A stretch of 64,000 nt of DNA, from contig CAZUGA010000003.1 of NCBI GenBank assembly GCA_964619885.1, forward strand, positions 98,479 through 162,478, given 5' to 3'. The number at the start of each line of letters is the position of its first letter. The stretch's first letter is position 1. Position numbers and translations under genes: made by a program. This stretch comes from CAZUGA01 sp964619885 (lineage in GTDB: Bacteria; Pseudomonadota; Gammaproteobacteria; Methylococcales; UBA1147). This document shows, piece after piece, positions 45,762 through 54,649 of the stretch. The notes beneath the pieces were generated by a model, which was not told the origin of the DNA, made no database searches, and saw only the letters and a program-made list of their open reading frames with translations.

Positions 45762-47768
45762 TCAAATAGCAAACAATGCATTGATAAAACTATCGGCATC
45801 AAAATCTTGCAAATCGTCGATCCCTTCACCGATACCTATAAAGCGGATAGGTATGCCGAATTGTTTGGCCAGTGCAAAAATAACCCCACCTTTCGCCGTT
45901 CCGTCTAACTTGGTCAGTGCAATTCCGGTGAGGCCAACCGCGTCGGTAAATTGTTTGGTTTGGGACAATGCGTTTTGCCCAGTCCCAGCATCCAATACCA
46001 GCAATACTTCTTGCGGCGCCGCAGGATCGAGCTTAGCAATAATGCGTTTAACTTTACGCAGTTCATCCATTAAATTGTCTTTGGTATGCAATCGACCCGC
46101 GGTATCCGCAATCAGAACGTCAATACCCTTCGCTTTTGCGGACTGCACCGCATCATAAATTACCGATGCTGAATCCGCCCCAGAATGCTGCGCAACAACA
46201 TTGATCTCATTACGCTCACCCCAAGCTTGCAACTGCTCCACGGCCGCCGCTCTGAAAGTATCGCCGGCCGCCAACATCACGCTAAGCCCTTTATTCTGAA
46301 GTCGTTTGGCCAGTTTTCCAATGGTCGTCGTTTTGCCAGCTCCATTGACACCTACCACTAAAATTACGAACGTAGAACCATCGGCTTCGATTTCAAGGGG
46401 CTTATCGCAGACCCGCAACATGCCCAACAAATTTTGCTTCAAAATGGACGACAATGCATCGGCATCGCCCAACTGTTCGCGGTTAACGCTTTCCGTTAAA
46501 TTTTTGATTATTTCTTGGGTGGCATCGACTCCGATATCCGCCATTAGCAATGATGCTTCGATTTCTTCAAGTAAATCATTGTCGATCTCTTTATTGCCCA
46601 GCGGAATAGATGCCAATACTCGGGACAAACCCGATCGCGTACGGTGCAATTGCGAGGTCAATCGCGCAAACAGATTTTCAGGCTCTGGATCACTTACAAC
46701 GCCGACATCAACCGAGGTATCTACTGCACCAAGATCAACATCAAGCACCGATGCGTCACCAGTCAATCTTTCACGGATATCAATCTCTGGCTCAACGAGC
46801 GGGTACGTCGAGCGGAAATTGATATAAACCAGCACTAACATCAAAAGCGCAGCAAACGCATTATGCGCAATGACGATAGGCAACGGTAACGCAAAATTAA
46901 CCGTAGCTATACCCAGGCCCATTTCGATCAACAAGGTCATCGCCAACAAGCTACCCGCACCTGGCAGCATGCGGCTCACTCGATGTGAACTGACAGAAAA
47001 TAACAGGCCTGCCAATACCAGAAAGCATACCGCAGCTCCGAGCCGATGCGCCCAGTGAATCGCAATTCTGGCATTTTGACTCAGCGCTCCACCGTGGTAA
47101 TCAATATCGGTTAGCTGTTGCAATCCAAACCCGGAGGCATAATCCGCAGACGGCCACCAACTTCCGCCACAAGTTGGAAAATCGGCGCAGGCAGCCCCAG
47201 CGTATTGAGCACTCAACCATGCACCCAATCCACTCTGAATCAAAACCAGCAGCAATGCCAACCGTACTAGCCAGCGTATCCCGAGCGGATTTGCATTTTG
47301 CGCAGCATCAAGCCTTGTACGCAAATACAACGAAAACAAAAACCATAAAGCCATCATTCCAGCCAACAACCGTCCAAGAACGGCGGGCGGAAATCCGTTT
47401 AGTCTAACCGCCCACATATCACTCACCAGATAACCGGCGACGGCTAAAAGCGTGGCAGTTGACAATGCGACAGTCGAAAGCTTGCGTTGCTTCACCGAAA
47501 ACGAAGACAAGAAAAGAACAACAGCGGTCAATAACAAGCAGCCCAACAGATAACGATATCCCATTTGCTGCCAGGCTTTCGACTTATCCATTTCGCGACT
47601 AGGGAACGCATCATCAGTAGTCAGGTTATCGGGTACGATCAGTTGACCGTAACACCGAGGCCAATCCGGACAAGCCAAAACATCCGCACCAGAAAGCCTT
47701 AGATAGGCCTCAAATACCAGCGCGATTAACACCAGTAATAGACAAAAAAACGTTAGTTTTCGAAACAT
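45762..47768 (-). CDS. ftsY: Fusion of CtaA (heme A synthase-like membrane domain) and FtsY (SRP receptor)
   Basis: One uninterrupted 668-codon frame. Residues 1-318 are a CtaA/COX15 protein with eight helices, including CPDWPRCYG with the loop cysteines C33/C39, ACADFPTC (C194/C200), IHWAHRLGA and PLPIVIAHNAFAALL. Residues about 365-668 are FtsY: an NG-domain N part (IEASLLMADIGVDATQEII), P-loop GVNGAGKTT at 473-481, AAGDTFRAAAVEQLQ, DTAGRL at 555-560 and TKLDG at 619-623. A 45-residue acidic linker replaces the usual FtsY A domain. CtaA normally ends in the cytoplasm, so FtsY would be correctly placed and membrane-anchored. In the CtaA half Glu, His and His of the heme O site are replaced by Q68, Y71 and R133; the C-half histidines H238/H241 and H302 remain. 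ftsE-ftsX-rpoH follow and SURF1/Sco-like genes precede. Confidence 0.9.
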   Translation of the reverse strand: MFRKLTFFCLLLVLIALVFEAYLRLSGADVLACPDWPRCYGQLIVPDNLTTDDAFPSREMDKSKAWQQMGYRYLLGCLLLTAVVLFLSSFSVKQRKLSTVALSTATLLAVAGYLVSDMWAVRLNGFPPAVLGRLLAGMMALWFLFSLYLRTRLDAAQNANPLGIRWLVRLALLLVLIQSGLGAWLSAQYAGAACADFPTCGGSWWPSADYASGFGLQQLTDIDYHGGALSQNARIAIHWAHRLGAAVCFLVLAGLLFSVSSHRVSRMLPGAGSLLAMTLLIEMGLGIATVNFALPLPIVIAHNAFAALLMLVLVYINFRSTYPLVEPEIDIRERLTGDASVLDVDLGAVDTSVDVGVVSDPEPENLFARLTSQLHRTRSGLSRVLASIPLGNKEIDNDLLEEIEASLLMADIGVDATQEIIKNLTESVNREQLGDADALSSILKQNLLGMLRVCDKPLEIEADGSTFVILVVGVNGAGKTTTIGKLAKRLQNKGLSVMLAAGDTFRAAAVEQLQAWGERNEINVVAQHSGADSASVIYDAVQSAKAKGIDVLIADTAGRLHTKDNLMDELRKVKRIIAKLDPAAPQEVLLVLDAGTGQNALSQTKQFTDAVGLTGIALTKLDGTAKGGVIFALAKQFGIPIRFIGIGEGIDDLQDFDADSFINALFAI

Positions 47769-47805
47769 ATCAACAATTCATTTGGATTAGCATTGCGGCA
47801 GCACC

Positions 47806-48408
47806 TTAACCGACCTGCGAAACATACAACAACTTTTTTAAATCTTTTTTTAAGCCGTAAGGGTCAAAACCCGCTTCATACCACATCATAAAATTACCCA
47901 TTGGATCCATCAAAACAACCGTCCCTTCGGGTATCAATTCACCCACCACACGACGCACTATATCGATCAGCCGGCGAGACGCAGCCGCCCGCAACAAATA
48001 ATCGTGGCCTCGCCACCAGCTTATAGCGACATCTTCAGGAACCCTGCCATCGACTATCGCTAGGCGTCGAACCCGGATCAAATCCTTATTTAGCATTAGA
48101 CGAACCTGCTTGGTCTTATGCAGAGATTCCCGGCACGCACCATTACACCCTGACTTTGTAACAATATGCACCAACACCCAGCGACCACGAATTTCACCGA
48201 TGTTTTGTCGGGAAAATTCATCCAGCCCGTCGATCTCCGATCTAGCAATCGGAATCACAGGGTCTATCAAATGGCCAATGTTGGTGGGACCGTATAATAA
48301 ATTGGTATTTTGAAAAAGATAAACAGCCAAAATCAATGAACCGAAGCAAAGCACCATTATCATCACCAATGGCCAATGGCCGGGTTCTTTTACGCCGTTT
48401 AACACCAT
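47806..48408 (-). CDS. Membrane-anchored thioredoxin-fold (Sco-like) protein of the cytochrome oxidase cluster
   Basis: A 200-residue protein from the ATG at 48408, which overlaps the SURF1 stop as TAATG. It has a membrane helix (about 14-34) and a periplasmic domain with KSGCNGACRESL, a C-x3-C pair (C88 and C92) as in Sco copper chaperones, followed by a conserved tail (GTVVLMDPMGNFMMWYE). Unnamed proteins of this type sit between SURF1 and ctaA in many gamma- and betaproteobacteria. A role in copper or thiol delivery to the oxidase is inferred from the motif and place. Confidence 0.8.
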   Translation of the reverse strand: MVLNGVKEPGHWPLVMIMVLCFGSLILAVYLFQNTNLLYGPTNIGHLIDPVIPIARSEIDGLDEFSRQNIGEIRGRWVLVHIVTKSGCNGACRESLHKTKQVRLMLNKDLIRVRRLAIVDGRVPEDVAISWWRGHDYLLRAAASRRLIDIVRRVVGELIPEGTVVLMDPMGNFMMWYEAGFDPYGLKKDLKKLLYVSQVG

Positions 48409-49106
48409 TATTTTATATTTCTCCACCAAACCACTGCCACTAAGGTCAGCGCAAGGGCGAACCACTGTATTGCATAAGCGGTATGTTTTTCCGGACTCAT
48501 CGGATAGACCTCAGGCCAATCCCTATCAAACCCTGGTCCTTTGTCCTTAGCAAGTAAAATTTGATACCGATGTATTGGGTAACCCAAAACATCGGATATC
48601 GCCTCAACATCTACAACTTGTACCAAACTCGGCCAACCTGGTGTAGGGATCTCTGCCCCGTCGATTCTATAACCGACACCAAGAAAATGGTTTACCTTTC
48701 CCAATATCTCCACGACAGAAGAGTCCACGCTAATGTCAGTGTCAATCCGCCTGTCCACGGTCAGTGGAATCCAACCTCGATTGACCAGCACGGCCTGACG
48801 CATCCCCCGAATTCGCAGCGGCGTCATTACATGCACACCTGCACGACCGCTAACCACCTGGTTATCTAACAAAAACTGGTGTTCGCTATCATAAACGCCT
48901 GTAGCGATTACTTTACGATATTCCAATCTCTCCAAATCTTCCGCGTCACCGTCCAACTGAATCGGTAGCCCAGCTTCTCTATCTGAGCGAAGCCTAATCA
49001 ATTCGCGTTTTTCATTGGCACGCTCAAGTTGCCAAAGCCCCAGATAGATGAAGAGGCCGCAAGCCAAGCATAATCCGACCACCGCAATAGATGACTTTAG
49101 ATTCAA
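48408..49106 (-). CDS. SURF1-family cytochrome oxidase assembly protein
   Basis: A 232-residue protein with a helix at each end (about 8-25 and 208-226) around a periplasmic domain: LGLWQLERANEKREL near the start, EYRKVIATGVYDSEHQFLLDNQ, VLVNRGWIPL and a C-terminal HTAYAIQWFALAL. SURF1 helps insert heme into subunit I of heme-copper oxidases. Its stop overlaps the Sco-like start. Divergent from the DUF2909 gene. Confidence 0.93.
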   Translation of the reverse strand: MNLKSSIAVVGLCLACGLFIYLGLWQLERANEKRELIRLRSDREAGLPIQLDGDAEDLERLEYRKVIATGVYDSEHQFLLDNQVVSGRAGVHVMTPLRIRGMRQAVLVNRGWIPLTVDRRIDTDISVDSSVVEILGKVNHFLGVGYRIDGAEIPTPGWPSLVQVVDVEAISDVLGYPIHRYQILLAKDKGPGFDRDWPEVYPMSPEKHTAYAIQWFALALTLVAVVWWRNIK

Positions 49107-49237
49107 TGCGCAACTCTATTTTCATGGCCTCAATGAGGCCTATCATTTACCATACAAGGAAGAATCACTGGCCGATTGGATTTTTGTCAACGCTTGACTC
49201 ACAATACCGCGCCTCACCCTCGAATGATCGAACTATT

Positions 49238-49477
49238 ATGCTTACAAAATTATTCGTAGTCGCTGCGCTTGTGGTTATTCTGATTAGCCTTGGATCGGCC
49301 TTGTACCATTTAATTAAGAGCAAAGATCAACCCGACCGAATCGTCAAATCTCTAACAATCCGAATCACGCTTTCTATCGCTCTGTTTATTTTTCTATTGA
49401 TTGCCTTTGCAACCGGCTTAATTAAACCGCACGGTCTTAACCCCAATCCAATCCAAGCAGAATCGACCCAAAATTAA
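49238..49477 (+). CDS. DUF2909-family twin transmembrane protein
   Basis: A 79-residue protein with two hydrophobic helices (about 4-24 and 42-64) and a basic loop between (YHLIKSKDQPDRIVKSLTIRI). I chose the ATG at 49238; longer frames start in unrelated sequence. This small family typically sits on the opposite strand between coxC and SURF1, as here, so a role in oxidase biogenesis is inferred from position only. It is convergent with coxC. Confidence 0.85.
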   Translation: MLTKLFVVAALVVILISLGSALYHLIKSKDQPDRIVKSLTIRITLSIALFIFLLIAFATGLIKPHGLNPNPIQAESTQN

Positions 49478-49552
49478 GCTTTGGTGCCGCTGACCAATAA
49501 CCCCCAAAAAGCATTTCGAATTACGAAACACCTAATTATTCATCAGGTTGTT

Positions 49553-50422
49553 TTATAGCCAATACACAAATATAAACAGCAACAACCACACGACGTCAAC
49601 AAAGTGCCAATACCAAGCCGCTGCTTCGAAAACAAAATGGTTCTCCGGTGTCATGTGTCCTTTTAAACTGCGGAACAACACGACCCCAAGAATAATCGCA
49701 CCCAAAGTGACGTGTAAGCCATGAAATCCGGTCAGCATGAAAAAAGTCGAGCCATAGACGCCCGAACCCAACGTCAAACCCAGCTCCGTATACGCATGGT
49801 GGTACTCGTAACCTTGAAGCACAACGAACAAAAACCCCAATCCTACCGTTACAGCCAATCCCTTTATTAATTGTGGCCTGTTATTAGCGATTAGACCCCA
49901 ATGCGCCCACGTGACGGTCCCCCCGCTACTAAGCAAAATCATTGTATTAATAGCAGGCAGCCCCCAAGCACCCATCGCCTCAAACTCACCGCCCTTCATT
50001 CCCGGACCGTTAGTGGGCCAGATCGCTTTAAAATCCGGCCATAAAAATTCCTGCGTTGCGACACCCGGTCCGTAGCCTTCACCACCCAACCAAGGTACCG
50101 AATAAATCCGGGCATAAAACAACGCGCCGAAAAACGCGCTAAAAAACATCACCTCTGAGAAGATAAACCACATCATCCCCATACGATAAGATACCTCAAC
50201 CTGCTCGTTGTAAATTCCCCCTTCACTTTCTATCGCCTGAAGGCTAAACCAGCCACCCACCATGATCAAAAAAACGATGCCGCCTGTGATCATCATCGGT
50301 TTACCGACGGAAGAATCATTAATCAAATTGGCAAATCCAGCCAAAAACAGTGCCAGCCCAATGACTACTAATATTGGCCAGGTCGCCTTATGGGGTATGT
50401 AGTAGCTATCGTTTGTCGACAT
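49553..50422 (-). CDS. coxC: Cytochrome c oxidase subunit III
   Basis: A 289-residue polytopic protein with seven helices. Family landmarks are MGMMWFIFSEVMFFSAFFGALFYAR, the NTMILLSSGGTVTWAHW element and the C-terminal FHGLHVTLG and EAAAWYWHFVDVVWLLLFIFVY. It completes the aa3-type oxidase. It lies 24 bases downstream of ctaG. Length is normal for bacterial subunit III. Confidence 0.96.
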   Translation of the reverse strand: MSTNDSYYIPHKATWPILVVIGLALFLAGFANLINDSSVGKPMMITGGIVFLIMVGGWFSLQAIESEGGIYNEQVEVSYRMGMMWFIFSEVMFFSAFFGALFYARIYSVPWLGGEGYGPGVATQEFLWPDFKAIWPTNGPGMKGGEFEAMGAWGLPAINTMILLSSGGTVTWAHWGLIANNRPQLIKGLAVTVGLGFLFVVLQGYEYHHAYTELGLTLGSGVYGSTFFMLTGFHGLHVTLGAIILGVVLFRSLKGHMTPENHFVFEAAAWYWHFVDVVWLLLFIFVYWL

Positions 50423-50446
50423 TTAATCGCCTCATTTACTTTGTAT

Positions 50447-50998
50447 TCAATTATTTTTAGCTTGTTTCTTGCTCACGTCAAAAAAAGTGTACGCCAAAGT
50501 TACATCACTATATTGCTCCGGCATTGCCGGATCGATGACAAATCGTACTGGCATTCTTTTCGATTCTCCAGGTGCAAAAGTCTGCTGCGAAAAACAAAAA
50601 CACTCGGTTTTCTTTAAATATTTGGCTGCTAAGCCTGGTGTAAAACTGGGGATTGCCTGCCCCGTTAAATGCCGTCCCGTGATGTTTTTTGCGGTAAAAT
50701 AAACTTGGTAATATTTGCCTGGATTAACCTTCATTTTTACCGTTTCGGCGCTGAATTCAATCGGAGCGGAATTATTCACGGACGTCACAAATTCCAATGA
50801 TACATCTCGATCTTCTACAACTGAGTATTCAAAATCACTGGCGGCACGTACATCGACCTTTCCATTTAACCCGGTAATCTTGCAAAACACGTCATACATC
50901 GGAACCAGCGCAAAGCCAAACGCGAACATCGCGAAGACTATAAAGCAAAGCTTCGCGACCAGCTTTCCATTAGTCTGAGCTGGATTAGTGGTCTCCAT
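50447..50998 (-). CDS. ctaG: Cytochrome c oxidase copper chaperone CtaG/Cox11
   Basis: A 183-residue protein with a cytoplasmic start, one helix (about 18-38) and a periplasmic copper-binding domain containing CFCFSQQTF with the two copper cysteines. It delivers copper to the CuB site of subunit I. The ATG at 50998 overlaps the stop of the upstream 31-residue peptide as TGATG, which favours it over a TTG one codon earlier. Confidence 0.95.
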   Translation of the reverse strand: METTNPAQTNGKLVAKLCFIVFAMFAFGFALVPMYDVFCKITGLNGKVDVRAASDFEYSVVEDRDVSLEFVTSVNNSAPIEFSAETVKMKVNPGKYYQVYFTAKNITGRHLTGQAIPSFTPGLAAKYLKKTECFCFSQQTFAPGESKRMPVRFVIDPAMPEQYSDVTLAYTFFDVSKKQAKNN

Positions 50999-51093
50999 CA
51001 AAACATAAGTATTTTAATTGCCACCAGATATAGCACAACCGCCAATAGTCCTATTGCCGCAGCGAGCACCTTATTTCTATCCTTTAATTCCAT
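50998..51093 (-). CDS. Cytochrome oxidase small assembly protein (31-residue membrane peptide)
   Basis: A 31-codon frame between coxA and ctaG, beginning MELKDRNKVLAAA and continuing as one membrane helix of about 20 residues. Its TGA overlaps the ctaG ATG (TGATG), so it would be translated in line with ctaG. Short single-helix 'cytochrome oxidase small assembly protein' genes occupy this slot in other Proteobacteria. Sequence agreement is judged by memory and composition, not by alignment. Confidence 0.6.
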   Translation of the reverse strand: MELKDRNKVLAAAIGLLAVVLYLVAIKILMF

Positions 51094-51130
51094 ACGCTTT
51101 AACGACTAATTCGAAATGAACTCCTCGATA

Positions 51131-52717
51131 TTAATCGATCTTTGGAGCCGTAGAAAACGTGTGGTAAGGCGCCGGTGACGGAACCGTCCATTCAAGCCCC
51201 ATTTTGCTCGCATCTTCCCATACTTCAGCGCTTGCTTTCGCACCACCTTTTACAGTTTTGACAATTGTATAAACGAAAATCAGCTGTGATATACCCAATA
51301 TAAAAGCGCCAATACTCGATATCATATTGAAATCCGCAAATTGGATTGCATAATCAGGAATCCTTCTAGGCATCCCAGCAAGACCGAGAAAGTGTTGCGG
51401 CATAAAGGTAATGTTAAACGCGATCAATGTGAGCCAAAAGTGCAGTTTGGCCAGTCGTTCATCGTACATGTTACCGGTCCATTTTGGCAGCCAGTAATAG
51501 GTCGCCGCAAATACCGGAAATGTACCGCCAACCACCAGCACATAATGAAAATGCGCGACGACAAAATAACTATCGTGATACTGAAAATCTGCCGGTGCCA
51601 TAGCCAGCATCAAACCAGTAAATCCACCGATCGTAAATAAAATGATAAACGCAATTGAAAACAGCATCGGCGTTTCAAAAGTTAATGCCCCGCGCCACAT
51701 AGTCGCCGTCCAATTGAAGACTTTGACGCCGGTCGGAACCGCAATCAGTAGCGTCGCATACATAAAATAGAGTTCACCAGCCAGCGGCATACCAACGGTA
51801 AATTGATGGTGTGCCCAAACAATCATCGATAGAAACGCGATCGAACCTGTGGCGTACACCATGGAACTATAGCCAAACAACCTTTTGCGTGAAAATGTGG
51901 GAACAATTGTGGAAATCACACCAAATGCCGGCAGTATAATAATATAGACCTCGGGATGGCCAAAAAACCAAAAAAGATGTTGGTACAAAACCGGGTCCCC
52001 GCCACCGGCGGCGTCGAAAAAACTGGTGCCAAAATGCGCATCCGTGAGTAACATCGTAACCGCCGCCGCAAACACCGGTAGTACCGCGATCAATAAAAAC
52101 GCAGTAATCAACCAGGTCCAGCAAAACAGCGGCATCTTCATCAGGGTCATACCCGGTGCCCGCATATTCAGGATAGTTACAATAATATTGATCGAGGCAA
52201 GAATAGACGACACACCCAAAAGGTGAATGGAAAAAACCGTAAAGGCTAGACTATCTCCCGCCTGTAATGACAATGGTGGATACAAGGTCCAGCCTGCCGC
52301 AGGCGCCCCACCTTCCATCAGCAAGGTGCTCAGCATCATTAGGCCAGCAAATACCAGCACCCAAAAACTCATGTTATTCATGCGTGGTAACGCCATATCT
52401 GGAGCCCCGATCATCATCGGAATCATCCAATTGGCCAACCCGGCGTATGCCGGCATAACCGCACCGAAAATCATGATTAACGCGTGCATCGTAGTCATCG
52501 AATTAAAAAAACCTGGATCTACAAACTGCAACCCGGGTTCAAATAATTCGGCCCGTACAATCATAATCATCGTTCCACCAACAAAGAACATGGCCAGCGC
52601 AAAAAGCAGGTATAACGAGCCGATATCCTTGTGGTTAGTCGTAATTATCCAACGCATCAATCCCTTCGCAGGGCCATGATCATGGTGATCATCCTGTGTG
52701 GTTGCTGCCGCCGTCAT
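51131..52717 (-). CDS. coxA: Cytochrome c oxidase subunit I (aa3 type)
   Basis: The catalytic subunit of the proton-pumping terminal oxidase, 528 residues with 12 helices, holding low-spin heme and the heme/CuB centre. Start is the ATG at 52717, which has AGAGGT upstream; the longer frame adds 16 residues without support. Seen are WIITTNHKDIGSLYLL, FWFFGHPEVYIIILPAFGVIS (CuB His and proton-path Glu, an A1-type feature), WAHHQFTVGMP and VAHFHYVLVGG-like AHFHYVLVVGG. Upstream is coxB. Confidence 0.96.
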   Translation of the reverse strand: MTAAATTQDDHHDHGPAKGLMRWIITTNHKDIGSLYLLFALAMFFVGGTMIMIVRAELFEPGLQFVDPGFFNSMTTMHALIMIFGAVMPAYAGLANWMIPMMIGAPDMALPRMNNMSFWVLVFAGLMMLSTLLMEGGAPAAGWTLYPPLSLQAGDSLAFTVFSIHLLGVSSILASINIIVTILNMRAPGMTLMKMPLFCWTWLITAFLLIAVLPVFAAAVTMLLTDAHFGTSFFDAAGGGDPVLYQHLFWFFGHPEVYIIILPAFGVISTIVPTFSRKRLFGYSSMVYATGSIAFLSMIVWAHHQFTVGMPLAGELYFMYATLLIAVPTGVKVFNWTATMWRGALTFETPMLFSIAFIILFTIGGFTGLMLAMAPADFQYHDSYFVVAHFHYVLVVGGTFPVFAATYYWLPKWTGNMYDERLAKLHFWLTLIAFNITFMPQHFLGLAGMPRRIPDYAIQFADFNMISSIGAFILGISQLIFVYTIVKTVKGGAKASAEVWEDASKMGLEWTVPSPAPYHTFSTAPKID

Positions 52718-52824
52718 AACGTGTACCTCTTTAGTTTCAATAATGTCAGTTTTCAAATCCGGCAACCTAGCCCGTCTTGGATATAACCGTTAACCTAGCT
52801 AGACAGCGAAATTCTTTGCTATAG

Positions 52825-53982
52825 CTATTCGTCATCAGCATCCGCTTCGATATTATTTATCAGCGGTTTAATTTCCGAAGGCTGAATATAATCTTCCATT
52901 TCATTACCAAAGGCATTACGTTGATAGGTTATTACCGCAGCCAGCTCAGATGCGGAGAGCATACTGGCAAAGGCGGGCATCATCGCACCTTTACCATTCA
53001 AGGCGATGTTAATGTGTTCATCCACGTCGCCCGTGGCAATGGCGCTATCTTTAATTGCCGGGAAAGTATCGGGTATACCGTCACCATTGATTTGGTGACA
53101 ACTGGCACAATTGGCATTGTAAACCTCTTCGCCTTTTGCCATTAATTCATCCTCGGTCCAAATTTTGTCAACCGATTCAGCGATGGCTTTTGCCTCGGCT
53201 TGTTGTTCGCTGACCCAGTTTGCGTAATCTTGCTTACTTTTTGCGACGACAACAATGGGCATAAAACCATGGTCTTTGCCACAAAGTTCGGCGCATTGCC
53301 CCCGGTAAGTCCCTGGCTTTTCCACCAAAGTCCAAGATTCGTTAATAAACCCAGGTACCGTATCCTTTTTCCAACCCAGCTCCGGAACCCACCAAGCATG
53401 CAACACGTCAGCCGAAGTCAATAAAAATCTAATTTTCGTATCCACCGGAATGACCAAAGGATTATCGACGTTAAGCAAATAATTTTCGATGCTTTTGGGA
53501 TCTATACCGGACCCCAATTGGCGTGCTGCGTTGTCCTGCGCGGCAAGGTTACTCATAAATCCAAACTCGTCATCCAGATAATCATAACGCCATTTCCACT
53601 GATAACCGGTAATTTTGATGGTCATTTCCGCACCGTTAGCATCATCCAGCTCCATCATGGTTTTGGTCGCGGGAATAGCCATACCGATAAGGATGATGAA
53701 CGGGATAATCGTCCAAAGCATTTCAACTTTGGCACTTTCATGAAACTTCGCCGGAACCGCACCTTGCGATTTTCGGTGATACACGAACGAATACGCCATG
53801 ACACCAAAGACAACAATACCTATTCCAAGGCAAATCCAGATCACGAGCATATGAAGATCGTATACTTCGCGGCTGATTTTCGTGACGCCGACAGGCATAT
53901 TCAAGGTGTAATCCGCCATCGCGGAGCCCACCCCTAATATCCACATGAGAACGCCCGTAAGCAGCTGCTTTGTCTTATTCAC
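52825..53982 (-). CDS. coxB: Cytochrome c oxidase subunit II fused to a cytochrome c domain
   Basis: A 385-residue precursor from the GTG at 53982, which has GAGGGAG just upstream and gives a signal peptide LLTGVLMWILGVGSAMA; a longer frame adds residues with no support. Two membrane helices follow, then the CuA domain with GQCAELCGKDHGFMP and, at the C-terminus, a heme c domain with CASCHQ and a distal methionine in GAMMPAF. The fusion (a caa3-like subunit II) takes electrons directly from cytochrome c-type donors. It is the first gene of the oxidase operon. Confidence 0.95.
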   Translation of the reverse strand: MNKTKQLLTGVLMWILGVGSAMADYTLNMPVGVTKISREVYDLHMLVIWICLGIGIVVFGVMAYSFVYHRKSQGAVPAKFHESAKVEMLWTIIPFIILIGMAIPATKTMMELDDANGAEMTIKITGYQWKWRYDYLDDEFGFMSNLAAQDNAARQLGSGIDPKSIENYLLNVDNPLVIPVDTKIRFLLTSADVLHAWWVPELGWKKDTVPGFINESWTLVEKPGTYRGQCAELCGKDHGFMPIVVVAKSKQDYANWVSEQQAEAKAIAESVDKIWTEDELMAKGEEVYNANCASCHQINGDGIPDTFPAIKDSAIATGDVDEHINIALNGKGAMMPAFASMLSASELAAVITYQRNAFGNEMEDYIQPSEIKPLINNIEADADDE

Positions 53983-54649
53983 GGAGATATCTCCCTCTTT
54001 GTAGTTTTGCATAATTCTTGAACGCTGGTTACCCAAACCAGCGTTTATCAATTCCGTCGCCATACTCAGATCCGATATGGCCTCAATATTAGAGCCGCAA
54101 AAAGAAACCGCAACGCGTTCACCGAGCAATTCATCCCGGACGCGGATTAGATCACACCAAGTTTCCTATTCTTATTATTTAGTTCTGAGATACGTCAATG
54201 CAATTTTCAAATCGTCACTAATAATCAACGAGGATTCTGGGCTTCCTGTCGTGGGGCCCGGCCCTCAATCAATTTAAGCTGAACAACGCCCAAGAGCCAC
54301 GTTTGGTAAACCGTTTGACCCTTACTGAATCACTTAAAAGTCTTTCAGTTTCCAGCTACCACCTAAAAGTGCACTCCTGGTAAAAACAACATAACCCCAA
54401 TGCGAAAATTAATGACATTTTATTATTGCGACTCGAAAAAATCTTTGCCCCATCCATAGTGCGTTAGAATCCATAATTGAGCCTTAGGAATTTATATTAT
54501 TATTGGAAATTATGCAAGCGCTTGAATTTTATGATAGGGAATAACTACAACCGTCTTACGAACGGGTCTTGCATCGTTGATGGCAATGAAAACAACTCAT
54601 ACATCAATGCGTTCAAGATCTCTGGCTAATTGCTAATTGTAAATGCCAT
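53983..54649. other. Intergenic region upstream of the cytochrome oxidase operon
   Basis: About 670 bases between coxB and bioD. It must contain the coxB promoter. No gene with a recognisable product, no tRNA-like fold and no clear operator was found. Confidence 0.5.

Noticed and set aside
46306..46827. 173-codon plus-strand frame opposite the CtaA/FtsY junction
   Set aside because: Serine/proline-rich translation typical of antisense frames; the minus frame carries intact FtsY motifs.
53518..53937. 139-codon plus-strand frame within coxB
   Set aside because: Antisense to the well-supported subunit II gene and without domain features.
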